Shown here: piece after piece, positions 52,478 to 60,849 of the stretch
How positions within the stretch are numbered: the first letter of the stretch is position 1
How the letters are laid out: the number at the start of each line of letters is the position of its first letter
Source: Streptomyces albus subsp. chlorinus
GTDB lineage: Bacteria; Actinomycetota; Actinomycetes; Streptomycetales; Streptomycetaceae
NCBI RefSeq assembly: GCF_013302895.1
Contig: NZ_VJOK01000001.1
Span: 7,177,378 to 7,241,377, forward strand
DNA length: 64,000 nucleotides
Direction: 5' to 3'
The notes under the pieces: model-generated
Seen by the model: the letters and a program-made list of their open reading frames with translations, nothing else
Told to the model about the DNA's origin: nothing
The model's database searches: none
Position numbers and translations under genes: made by a program

Positions 52478-52873
52478 ATGGGATCTCGACTCAACCCGTG
52501 CTTCGCCCTCAACGGAAACGCGCGGCAGGCGATAGAGTTCTATCGGGACATCTTCGGCGGCAAGCTGGAGATGGGCACCTACGCCGAGTTCGGTTCTACG
52601 GACGCACACGCTGACAAGATCATGCATGCCCGGCTCGACACCCCGGACGGCTACACGCTGATGGGTTGGGACGTCCGGGACGGGATGCCCTTTCAGTCAG
52701 GCAACAACGTCGCGGTTTTCCTCGGAGGCGACACCAGACTTCGCGAATACTTCGAGAAACTGTCCGTCGGCGGAACCGTGACGCTACCCCTGGAGAAGCA
52801 GTCATGGGGTGACGAGGCCGGCTCGCTCGTGGACCAGTTCGGAATCACGTGGATGGTCAACATCACCTTGTGA
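52478..52873 (+). CDS. VOC-family (PhnB/glyoxalase-like) protein
   Basis: The 131-aa product has the PhnB-type VOC fold (LNPCFALNGNARQAIEFYRD, FGGKLEMGTYAEFGS, TLPLEKQSWGDEAGSLVDQF). VOC proteins include both enzymes and drug-binding resistance proteins. Within a phenazine locus a binding or detoxifying role is possible but unproven. Confidence 0.8.
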   Translation: MGSRLNPCFALNGNARQAIEFYRDIFGGKLEMGTYAEFGSTDAHADKIMHARLDTPDGYTLMGWDVRDGMPFQSGNNVAVFLGGDTRLREYFEKLSVGGTVTLPLEKQSWGDEAGSLVDQFGITWMVNITL

Positions 52874-52906
52874 GTACCTCGCAGTCTCGACCCGGGCAGC
52901 AGCGTT

Positions 52907-54580
52907 TCAGTGGGTGTCGAACAAGGCCTGGTACCGAGCGACTGCCTCTTGTGTGGCCGCACGTTCGTCAGGGGTCGGGTGGAAAGGATCCTGGGCGGGG
53001 GGCAGCGCCCCGAGCTTGAGCAGCGCGGCCATGAGAAGCATGCGTGCCTTGGTGGCTGTGAGGTTGTTCCCTGAGATGAACGTCGGGTCGGTCCGATACG
53101 CCATGCCCCCGGTGTTGCCGCGGCCGGTGCGGACCACCGGCATGCCCGCGAAGATGGCGACGCTCAGTGCCGCGTTCCTCGCCGGATCAGCCATCCCGAA
53201 CGGCGACATGCCCTCACATACGAAACCGGCCAGCGGCGCCGCGGCAAGGTTGGCTTTGATCCGCGCCAGGACCTCCACTTCGTCGTCAGGAGCGGGCAGG
53301 CCATCAGCGCCAGTCCGCGCCGCTACGTACCGGCCGTACTTGGTGATCACGACGTGCGGCATGGCGGCGGGCACCAGTCCCTCGGTGTCCTTGGTCGGAA
53401 CATCGACCAGGGACACGCCGGCGTCCAGTGTTCCGGTGACGCCGCTCACCTTTTCGGGGAGCACCGTGAGGCGCAGGTCCGAACGGTGCGTGTGGCGGCG
53501 GGCGGGAAGGTAGGTGAGTTGGGGCGGACCGTAACCGCCCAGGTCGGCGACGATTCCTCCGTGGCCGCCGGTGACTTCGTAACCCCCCGGCCGCGCGTCG
53601 ACCTTGGTCACGTCCCGGGCTGTGTAGACGAGTTCGTCGACGATCAGGCAGGCGCCCACGCGGTCTTCGCCCCGCTCGTTCAAGGAGACGCCCGACACCA
53701 GGTATTTGACGCCGTCCACCACGTTGCGGTCGCCGTCGGCGCTCAATGACTGGTGGCGGCGTTGGGCCGCGTGTCCGATGATCGGCACCGTGGTGTCGAC
53801 GACGAGTCCGAGCCAGTACAACGTCTCGTCCACGGTCGGGCTTCCCTCCAGCCATTGGACGCCGACGTGCTCACCAGTGGCGAGGACGGCCTGTACCTGG
53901 TTGGTCGCCAGGGCGAGGTTCGCCAGACCGGGTTCTTGCTGCAGGTGATAGGGGTAGTAGACGAAGAAGTCCTGCCCGGGGCACTCGGAGTCGGGGTCCG
54001 CGGTGTACCCGCCCGACGGAGCGGCCCGGAAGAAGTCGAAGTCGGCGCTCGTCCCCAGCTCGACGGAAGTGCCGTAGTCGGCGAGGCCGAACCGCTCGAT
54101 CTCCTCGTAGAGGCGGCGGGCATCGGGGTAGAAGGTCTGCCGGGCGGCTCCAGGGGGTGCGAACGGAGCGGTCCCGGTTTCTTCCCAAGCGGAGCCGTTC
54201 GCCTGCCTCGCCATGTAGGGAAGCGGGTAGAGGCCGTCGTCGGGGCGGAGTTCGGCCACATACACCGGCGTGGCGTCCTCGGAAGGCCGCTCGTCGTGGA
54301 ACGTGCCGTCGCCGTCGAGCCAGCCGTCCGGCGGCGCGTACAAAGCAGCTGCGTCTCGTTCGAGCGGGTGCGCGCTGAACGCCTCGATGTACACCGTCAC
54401 GGGCGCCGCGAGCCGCTGCGGGCGCAGCACGTCGAACGGCGAGGGCCGCAGCGGAAGGCCGTGGCGTATGCGTGCCTTGTTCGATGTGATCAGGTCCGGT
54501 GTGTTCAAAATCGTCGCCGTCGGCCCGGCGAACACCGCGATCCGCGGTCGCCGCGCGCCGTCCGGAAGGGTTTCACGCAT
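52907..54580 (-). CDS. Asparaginase-like protein
   Basis: This 557-aa protein has a region like the L-asparaginase N-domain: SPTVDETLYWLGLVVDTTVP (compare the TDTLEETA motif) and LSADGDRNVVDGVKYL. An asparaginase-like C-domain follows (LAGFVCEGMSPFG, AGMPVVRTGRGNTGG). The usual N-terminal T-G-G-T-I motif is replaced by IAVFAGPTATI. It is longer than normal asparaginases (about 330 aa), with extra N-terminal sequence. It may hydrolyse a side-chain amide; a link to phenazine carboxamide is inference. Confidence 0.65.
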   Translation of the reverse strand: MRETLPDGARRPRIAVFAGPTATILNTPDLITSNKARIRHGLPLRPSPFDVLRPQRLAAPVTVYIEAFSAHPLERDAAALYAPPDGWLDGDGTFHDERPSEDATPVYVAELRPDDGLYPLPYMARQANGSAWEETGTAPFAPPGAARQTFYPDARRLYEEIERFGLADYGTSVELGTSADFDFFRAAPSGGYTADPDSECPGQDFFVYYPYHLQQEPGLANLALATNQVQAVLATGEHVGVQWLEGSPTVDETLYWLGLVVDTTVPIIGHAAQRRHQSLSADGDRNVVDGVKYLVSGVSLNERGEDRVGACLIVDELVYTARDVTKVDARPGGYEVTGGHGGIVADLGGYGPPQLTYLPARRHTHRSDLRLTVLPEKVSGVTGTLDAGVSLVDVPTKDTEGLVPAAMPHVVITKYGRYVAARTGADGLPAPDDEVEVLARIKANLAAAPLAGFVCEGMSPFGMADPARNAALSVAIFAGMPVVRTGRGNTGGMAYRTDPTFISGNNLTATKARMLLMAALLKLGALPPAQDPFHPTPDERAATQEAVARYQALFDTH

Positions 54581-54898
54581 GACAAGTCGCCTCCCTGAGC
54601 ACCGGAGATCTCGGGACTGAAACCGCCACGCCAGGTCCGCCCGGCCGTATGCGGCGCCTGCCCGAGTCGAATACAGAACGCCGAGCTGAAGTACGAAGCT
54701 GTCGGCCGTCTGCTGGACGCGCGCGACGTGCCCCCGGCAGGCGCGGCCCGGGCAGGCCCGGCACCGAAATCGCCTACCACTCCACCGAGCAGCCGGCCCG
54801 GCTGTGCGGGCAGGACATCGCCCCGCGGTTCTTCCCGCCCGGCAACGGCTTTGAGAAGTGCCTAGGCCGTGCCGATGGAGGGCCGAACGAAGGGGGGC
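54581..54898. other. Gap with possible decayed coding sequence
   Basis: Two plus-strand stretches look protein-like in different frames: AELKYEAVGRLLDARDVPP near 54690 and EIAYHSTEQPARLCGQDIAP near 54765. They may be a frameshifted relic. I cannot name the family, and no intact gene is present. Confidence 0.3.
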
Positions 54899-55774
54899 TC
54901 ATTGTGCTGGTGCGTGCCCGCTCGCGTACACGACCGGGTGGGGAACGGTCAGGGTGCCGTCCGGCTTGCGCATGGTGGTGTCGAGCCGGTCGGCGACCTC
55001 GTTCGCGAGTTCCTCGCGCTCCTGTTCGCCGAGCATCTGCCACAAACGCCGCATCCCGTGTGTCTGAGTCCACCGGACCCACTGCATACCGGAGTCGAGG
55101 ACGAGCTGCCGGTCCTCCTCCCACACCGTGATGTCGGTGAATCCGGCCTGCCGGAGCGTGCTCGCGGCCAGCTTCTGGGAGGCCAGCCAGTTGTTGCGGA
55201 CGTTGCTGTACGGGCAGTCGTAGCCGTCGGGGTCCTTGGGGTCGACCAGGTGCGGGAAGAGCAGATCGTGCACCGGCTCGGGGAGGAAGCCCCATTTCTC
55301 ACCCGGCTTCAGGATGAACGAGGGGGCGCTTACGGCGAATCGTCCTCCTGGGCGCAGGAGCCGCGAGTAGGGCTCGAGGTCGGCCGGTCCGTAGGTCCAG
55401 ATGAAGATGCTGAAGCTGCCGATCACTACGTCGAAGTGCCCCGGCGGGAAGCCCGGTGACTGACCGTTGGCCACCTGGGTGGTCACATGGGTGAAGCCGT
55501 GTTCCCGTGCGTCCCGCTCGGCGTAGCTGACCATGTTCTCGGCGATGTCGATACCGATGACCTCGCCTTCCGGGCCGGTGGCCGCGGCTGCGGGCAGCAG
55601 GGCCGCGCCACGTCCGCAGCCGACGTCCAGTACGCGGTCCCCGCGCCCGATCGCCGCGAACTCGACCAGGTTCCGGCCGATGGGACCGAAGAATTCCACA
55701 CCACCCTGGTCGTACTCCGCGGCCGTGGTGTTGAAAATGCCGTGCATTTCCGCGGTGCTTTCGGGACCTGCCAT
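54899..55774 (-). CDS. Class I SAM-dependent methyltransferase (UbiE-like)
   Basis: This 291-aa protein has the SAM motif I VLDVGCGRGAALLPAAAA, motif II VIGIDIAENMVSYAER and post-I GHFDVVIGSFSIFIW. It belongs to the small-molecule methyltransferase group. The ATG at 55774 has GGAGG eight bases upstream. It is divergent from the copy B genes, and the 36-bp operator array starts about 150 bases upstream, so it may share their regulation. Confidence 0.85.
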   Translation of the reverse strand: MAGPESTAEMHGIFNTTAAEYDQGGVEFFGPIGRNLVEFAAIGRGDRVLDVGCGRGAALLPAAAATGPEGEVIGIDIAENMVSYAERDAREHGFTHVTTQVANGQSPGFPPGHFDVVIGSFSIFIWTYGPADLEPYSRLLRPGGRFAVSAPSFILKPGEKWGFLPEPVHDLLFPHLVDPKDPDGYDCPYSNVRNNWLASQKLAASTLRQAGFTDITVWEEDRQLVLDSGMQWVRWTQTHGMRRLWQMLGEQEREELANEVADRLDTTMRKPDGTLTVPHPVVYASGHAPAQ

Positions 55775-55922
55775 GCGAGTGCCTCCGTTACTCGGGGCGC
55801 CGAGCGCCCGACAACACGTCACATCGTGCGGCAGGCCGCATGACGACGTCTGGTCATGGTTTCTGAGGCCGGCGCCGGCGGCTGAGGCCGGTGCCGGCTG
55901 TGCCAGTAACCGTGAGTCGGCC

Positions 55923-56066
55923 ATCAGGAATCCCGGATTCCTCTCCCGGCTGGGAGAGATCAGGAATCCTCGATTCCCTCGCCAACAGGGAGAGGGCGGG
56001 AATACTCGATTCCGCCACCGGTCGGTACCGATCAGGAATCATGGATTCCTCTACCAGCCGGGAGAA
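55923..56066. repeat. Four 36-bp tandem repeats, each with a GGAAT-N5-ATTCC palindrome
   Basis: Units start at 55923, 55959, 55995 and 56031 with an exact 36-bp period. The palindromes are at 55927-55941 (core CCCGG), 55963-55977 (CCTCG), 55999-56013 (ACTCG) and 56035-56049 (CATGG). The arms are invariant while the cores and inter-palindrome sequences vary, as expected for selected protein-binding sites. Confidence 0.85.
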
Positions 56067-56535
56067 CTGAGGTCGAGAACCGTCAGAAACCCGTTTCCGG
56101 TCTGATTCGGGTACGGTAACCGGGGCATCAGGGGCTGTCAACGAATATCAGGAGGAGCGGCCCCTGCCAGCGGGAATCCACGGGGTCGCCTGGTCGTACG
56201 TGCGCGGAACAATGTCTCCGGCCGGGCACCGATCAGGCCCTGCATGAAAGCCGCCTACGGAACATCGTGAGTGGGGGAAAATTCGTGGAGGCCGACGTGA
56301 CAGATGATGCCGCAGGGAGGAACGAGCTGGTCGTTCCGCTCCCCGTCATGACTCTCTGATTCGTGCGCCAGTGCTGGAATTCCACGCACCTGACCAGGAA
56401 CTTCGCTCTTGCCGGGGCTGCCGTCATGGGGTTCCGGAATACGTCGGTGGACGGTCTTTGCCGACTGCCGAACCCGCACCGAACGGGACGCCGAAAAGCT
56501 CTGCATAGTTGAGTAAATCTGGAGAAGTCGGACAC
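56067..56535. other. Region between operator array and copy B promoter
   Basis: About 470 bases have no supported gene. Small palindromes GAAAC-CC-GTTTC (56085-56096) and a GGTAC-type repeat follow the array. A leader or second promoter may be present, but I cannot define one. Confidence 0.4.
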
Positions 56536-56565
56536 TTGACGTCGGCTTGACGAGACAACTACTTT
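56536..56565 (+). promoter_or_regulatory. Candidate promoter for copy B core genes
   Basis: TTGACG (56536-56541), an 18-bp spacer and TACTTT (56560-56565) form a plausible vegetative promoter 87 bases before the copy B NTF2-like gene. A second TTGACG overlaps the spacer at 56547-56552. Confidence 0.45.
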
Positions 56566-56651
56566 CTGTGCAAGGCCCCATGGCGGCACGGGGGGAGTGC
56601 GTGATCCTGACCGCCATTCGAGGGGCTGTCATGAAGAGTCGGGGGACTGTC

Positions 56652-57212
56652 ATGAAGAAAATCATTTCCGGGGGATCGGTCGCGGCTCTTCTGTTGGCGG
56701 CCGTTTATGCTGCCGCTCCCGCTTCCGCCCAGCGGCCCGCGGCAAACGAGCGGACCGGCGCCACGACGCAGACGGGAGCCCGCGAGGCCGTCTCGTCCGG
56801 TGCCGATACTCCTGCTGAGGCGATAAAGGCCATGAGCAGGATGATCAAAGCCAAGGACGTGGACGGAGTCGTCGCCATCCATGAGCCCGAGGCCGCTCTT
56901 GTCGAACGGAACGGCTCAACCATCAGGGGATTGGCGACGATCCGAGAATTCTACGTGGAATGGTTCAAGTCGAACCCGCAGCTCACGGTGCACCCTCGTA
57001 GCACCGTCATCTCGGGCGGGAAGCGCGGAGGCGGCGGCAAGGTTCGTGGCCGCACGGCAGTCACCATGGGTGACTACGTGCTGGAGCAGACAGGCCCGGA
57101 CGGTAACCGCGTCAGGTACACGGGGTACTTCTGCAACACGCTGCACGAGCAGCCGAACGGTACGTGGCTGTACATCCAGGACAACCCGTACCCGCCCATC
57201 CCCGGAACCTGA
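56652..57212 (+). CDS. Secreted NTF2/SnoaL-like protein, copy B
   Basis: The 186-aa paralogue of the protein at 32795 has signal peptide MKKIISGGSVAALLLAAVYA (cleavage after ASA, residue 25) and the NTF2-like domain AIKAMSRMIKAKDVDGVVAI, LATIREFYVEWFKSNPQLTV, ending WLYIQDNPYPP. An in-frame ATG at 56631 (MKSRGTV) has its own ribosome site, and the sequence around the two starts is itself a near-repeat. It leads copy B, directly before phzC, as in copy A. Confidence 0.75.
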   Translation: MKKIISGGSVAALLLAAVYAAAPASAQRPAANERTGATTQTGAREAVSSGADTPAEAIKAMSRMIKAKDVDGVVAIHEPEAALVERNGSTIRGLATIREFYVEWFKSNPQLTVHPRSTVISGGKRGGGGKVRGRTAVTMGDYVLEQTGPDGNRVRYTGYFCNTLHEQPNGTWLYIQDNPYPPIPGT

Positions 57213-57501
57213 TCCGAGGATCTCAGGGCTCTCTCCGCTTCGTCGTCTCCGCAGGTCACAAGTCCGCAGTGGTGGGACAGAGGCTTCACGCAAGCTCCGA
57301 CCGCTGTGGCGGCGCTCGCGTCTTCCCTGGGTCCGACTGACTGGCCTGTGACAGCTTTCCGCCGTACCGCCGGTCTGTTTCTTCGCCGTACCCCCGCGCC
57401 CTCGGCTTCGGTATCGCCGTGGCTGCCGGGGGACACCTCGCCGGGCTCAGCACGGCAGGCACAAAGTCGAGTTCTCGGCATGTCATGAGTTTGGAGCAAG
57501 C

Positions 57502-58662
57502 ATGAATGTCATCTCGGTCGCCCGGGAGCAGCCTCCATGGGAAGGAACCGTAGAGGTCGGGCAGGTCCGGGACCTGCTCGCGGCGCTTCCCCCGCTCGTG
57601 CAGAGCGAGTCGTTGAGCAGGCTGCGGAGGTTACTCGCGCGGGTCGCCTCCGGGAAGGCGCTGGTGGTGCAGGCCGGCGACTGCGCGGAGGATCCCGCGG
57701 AATGCACGGCGGAGGACGTGGAACGAAAGGCGGGGCTTCTCGGCCTGCTCGCCAGGGTCATGGAGCAGGCCACGCGGCAACCGGTGATGCGGGTCGGCCG
57801 GATCGCAGGGCAATACGCCAAGCCACGGTCGGCGCCCACCGAGTGGATCGACGGGGCCGAGATCCCGGTGTACCGGGGCCACATGGTGAACAGCCCGGAG
57901 CCGGACCCCGCGAAACGCCGATCCGATCCCTGGCGCCTGTTGGCAGGCTACTGGGCGGCGAGTGAGGTGATGACCCACCTCGGCTCGCCGTCCCCCGCAA
58001 CCATCGATCCGCCTCTGTGGACCAGCCATGAGGCGCTGCTGCTCGACTACGAACTCCCGATGAAACGCCGGGACCGGGTGGGCCAACTCGCGCTCACCTC
58101 CACCCACTGGCCGTGGATCGGTGAACGGACCCGTCAACTCGAAGGCGCACACGTCGCGTTGCTGTCCGACGTGGTCAATCCTGTGGCGTGCAAGATCGGG
58201 CCGAAGGCGGAGGTCGCCGAACTGCTCGGGCTCTGCGCGCGGCTCGACCCGGAACGGGAGCCGGGCAGGCTCACACTGATCGCCCGGATGGGCGCGGACG
58301 CGGCCGCGGACGTACTACCGCCGATGGTGGAGGCGGTGCGTGCCGCCGGGCACCCGGTGATCTGGATGGTGGACCCGATGCACGCCAACACCGTGCTCAC
58401 CTCCGAAGGACGCAAGACCCGGGTCGTGGACACGCTTGTCCGCGAGGTCGCGGAATTCCAGACCGCCGTGCACAAGGCCGGCGGCGTCGCGGGCGGCATC
58501 CACCTGGAGACCACCCCCGACGACGTGACCGAATGCGTGGAGACCCAGGACGACGTCGGGGGAGGCGGAGACACATACACGACGCTCTGTGACCCCAGGC
58601 TCAACCCCCGGCAGGCCGTCTCGGTGGTCTCGGCCTGGCGGCCGACGACGGAGCAGGTCTGA
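57502..58662 (+). CDS. phzC: Class II DAHP synthase (PhzC), copy B
   Basis: A 386-aa paralogue of the enzyme at 33597 with all core segments (QAGDCAEDPAEC, RVGRIAGQYAKPRSAPTEW, GHMVNSPEPDP, WPWIGERTRQLEGAHV, VIWMVDPMHANTV). It should be active. The N-terminus is about 10 residues shorter. Unlike copy A it is not followed by phzD; the next intact gene is the amidotransferase. Start ATG 57502. Confidence 0.93.
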   Translation: MNVISVAREQPPWEGTVEVGQVRDLLAALPPLVQSESLSRLRRLLARVASGKALVVQAGDCAEDPAECTAEDVERKAGLLGLLARVMEQATRQPVMRVGRIAGQYAKPRSAPTEWIDGAEIPVYRGHMVNSPEPDPAKRRSDPWRLLAGYWAASEVMTHLGSPSPATIDPPLWTSHEALLLDYELPMKRRDRVGQLALTSTHWPWIGERTRQLEGAHVALLSDVVNPVACKIGPKAEVAELLGLCARLDPEREPGRLTLIARMGADAAADVLPPMVEAVRAAGHPVIWMVDPMHANTVLTSEGRKTRVVDTLVREVAEFQTAVHKAGGVAGGIHLETTPDDVTECVETQDDVGGGGDTYTTLCDPRLNPRQAVSVVSAWRPTTEQV

Positions 58663-58707
58663 GGAGGGGAATGACCGTCCTGGCCTCCGACTTCCTGCCA
58701 ACGCTCC

Positions 58708-58797
58708 CTCGAATCGGTACTCACCCAGGACAGGGCGAGCATTCTCACCGCCCCGCTGCCGCCGCTGATGGACACCGGGGAGGTGCCGACCGCGTGA
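58708..58797 (+). pseudogene. phzE: Remnant of phzE 3' end
   Basis: Thirty codons LESVLTQDRASILTAPLPPL and following, ending PTA-stop, align with the end of intact phzE (LESVLTQDGERLLEELLAPL, ending LNA-stop). The DNA CTCGAATCGGT is identical at the junction. Sequence 5' of 58706 is unrelated. So copy B once had phzE, and presumably phzD, removed by a deletion between phzC and this point. Confidence 0.88.
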
Positions 58798-58927
58798 ACG
58801 TCGCGGCCTTGAGGACCTGCGACCGTCCGACCAACCGCTGAGGCGCGGTCATGCTCCGGGGTCTGCAGCCGCACCGGCCGCCCCGACGGCGCCGAACCGG
58901 GCCACCTGCAAGCAAGAGGGGTAATCG

Positions 58928-60760
58928 ATGTGTGGACTTACCGGCTGGGTCTCGTTCGACAGGGATCTGGTGCAGCACCAGGCAGACCTCGACGCGATGA
59001 CAGCGACCATGGCCTGCCGGGGGCCGGATGACGAAGGCACATGGTCCGACCGGCATGCGGCCCTGGGGCACCGAAGACTGGCGGTCATCGATATCGAGGG
59101 CGGCACCCAGCCCATGTCGGTGCGCACCGGCGACGGCTTGGTGACGATCGTCTACACCGGCGAGGTCTACAACTTCACCGAGCTGAGAGCCGAACTGGTC
59201 CGCCGCGGCCACCGGTTCCGGACCCGCAGCGACACCGAGGTGGTGCTCCACGGCTACCTGGAGTGGGGCGAGGCCGTGGCCGAGCACCTCAACGGCATGT
59301 ATGCCTTCGCCGTCTGGGACGCCGGGGCCGCGAAGCTCCTCCTGGTCCGTGACCGGCTGGGCATCAAGCCGCTCTACTACTTCAGCACCGACGACGGGGT
59401 GGTCTTCGGCTCCGAACCGAAGGCGATTCTGGCCAACCCGCTGTCCGACCGCACCGTCGACCTCGACGGCCTGCGCGGGCTGTTCGGTTTCACCCAGCCG
59501 CCCGGGGCCGCTGTGTGGCGCGGCATGCGCGAGGTGGTACAGGGCGGCATGGTCGTCGTCGATCGCGCCGGACTGCGTGAACGCCGCTACTGGACCCTGC
59601 GGACGCGGCCCCACACCGATGACCAGCAGACCAGCGTCGATACCGTTCGCTCGCTGCTCGAAGACATCGTGAGCCGTCAGCTCGTCTCCGACGTGCCGCG
59701 TTGCTCGCTGCTCTCCGGGGGACTGGATTCGAGCGTGGTGACGGCGCTGGCCGCTGCCGAGTGTGACGAGCAGGTGCGCAGTTTCGCGGTCGATTTCGTC
59801 GGACAGGCGGACAACTTCGTCGGTGATGACCTGCGTGGCACTCCCGACGCGCCCTACGCGCGAGAGGTGGCGGCGCACGTCGGTTCGCGGCACGAGGCCA
59901 TCGTGCTCGAACATTCCGCGATGGCCGACCGGGAGGTACGCCGCGCGGTGATCACCGCGCGCGACAGCCTGTTCAGCATGGGCGACATGGATACGTCGCT
60001 GTACTTGTTGTTCCAGGCCATCCGTGAGCACTCCACGGTCGCCCTGTCCGGGGAGTCCGCCGACGAGGTCTTCGGCGGTTACAGCTGGTTCCATCACCCC
60101 GTCGTGCAGGCAGCGGATACGTTTCCCTGGATGGCGGTCCCCGTCAGCGGTGCGCGAGCCCAGGTGTCGGACCGGTTCAACGCCGACATCACCGCGGCCC
60201 TCGATCTGCCCGACTACATTCGGGACCAGTACGCCGGCGCGGTATCCGAGGTCGAGCCGGCCGGGGGAGAGAGCGAGCACGAAAGACGGATGCGGGTGAT
60301 CTGCTACCTGTATCTGACCCGCTTCGTCCGCATGCTCCTGGAGCGCAAGGACCGCATCAGCATGGCTGTCGGGCTGGAGGTCCGGGTCCCTTTCTGCGAC
60401 CACCGGCTCGTCGAGTACGTCTACAACACCCCTTGGTCGATGAAAGCGTTCGACGGAAGGGAGAAGAGCCTGCTGCGCGCCGCGACCGCGGATCTGCTCC
60501 CGCGGTCCGTGTTGCAGCGGGCGAAGGCGCCCTACCCGGCCACACGCGATCCCCTGTATGCCGGCGCTCTGCTCCAGCAGGCCAAGGAGCTGCTCACCAC
60601 CGACGATCCCGTCTTCGACCTCGTCGAGCGCAGCCGGTTGGACGACATCGTGCGGCGGGGTTCCGCCACGATGCCCATCGGTGACCGCAACCGTATTGAG
60701 CAAGTGCTCGATATGAGCGCGTGGCTGGACATCTACCGCCCTCACCTCCGGCTGTCCTGA
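58928..60760 (+). CDS. Asparagine-synthetase-like amidotransferase (PhzH-like), copy B
   Basis: A 610-aa paralogue of the protein at 37860 with Cys2 nucleophile (MCGLTGWVSF), GHRRLAVIDIEGG, ATP site SGGLDSSVVTAL and LSGESADEVFGGY. Predicted to amidate a phenazine carboxylate with glutamine as nitrogen donor. With its paralogue it could amidate the two carboxylates of a dicarboxylic phenazine separately (inference). It is followed by phzF after 89 bases. Confidence 0.85.
   Translation: MCGLTGWVSFDRDLVQHQADLDAMTATMACRGPDDEGTWSDRHAALGHRRLAVIDIEGGTQPMSVRTGDGLVTIVYTGEVYNFTELRAELVRRGHRFRTRSDTEVVLHGYLEWGEAVAEHLNGMYAFAVWDAGAAKLLLVRDRLGIKPLYYFSTDDGVVFGSEPKAILANPLSDRTVDLDGLRGLFGFTQPPGAAVWRGMREVVQGGMVVVDRAGLRERRYWTLRTRPHTDDQQTSVDTVRSLLEDIVSRQLVSDVPRCSLLSGGLDSSVVTALAAAECDEQVRSFAVDFVGQADNFVGDDLRGTPDAPYAREVAAHVGSRHEAIVLEHSAMADREVRRAVITARDSLFSMGDMDTSLYLLFQAIREHSTVALSGESADEVFGGYSWFHHPVVQAADTFPWMAVPVSGARAQVSDRFNADITAALDLPDYIRDQYAGAVSEVEPAGGESEHERRMRVICYLYLTRFVRMLLERKDRISMAVGLEVRVPFCDHRLVEYVYNTPWSMKAFDGREKSLLRAATADLLPRSVLQRAKAPYPATRDPLYAGALLQQAKELLTTDDPVFDLVERSRLDDIVRRGSATMPIGDRNRIEQVLDMSAWLDIYRPHLRLS
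60287..60503 (+). repeat. Near-identical tract shared by the two amidotransferase genes (B)
   Basis: Partner of 39228-39444: 217 bases with three differences (two in one codon, CAC versus TAT, and one silent C/T at 60433). It starts and stops sharply inside both genes. Confidence 0.85.
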
Positions 60761-60849
60761 CCCGGCCGGACCCTGTGCCGTGACGAAGGGTCAAGCGCGA
60801 CGGCACCCCGACCTGAGACTCTGTTCCCTCATCGGAAGGACCATCCCTC

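Noticed and set aside
55923..56066. CRISPR array
   Set aside because: The 36-bp units are contiguous, with no unique spacers, only four copies and no cas genes nearby.
55854..56141. Minus-strand 95-codon frame across the 36-bp array, giving 12-residue repeats
   Set aside because: It begins at TTG without a ribosome site. The repeated peptide follows simply from a 36-bp period divisible by three, and conserved palindromic arms with variable cores fit binding sites better than protein.
58671..58841. Short ORF after phzC copy B with a strong GAGGAGGGG ribosome site
   Set aside because: It runs out of frame through the phzE remnant, so it is probably the ribosome site of the gene lost by deletion, now leading into junk.
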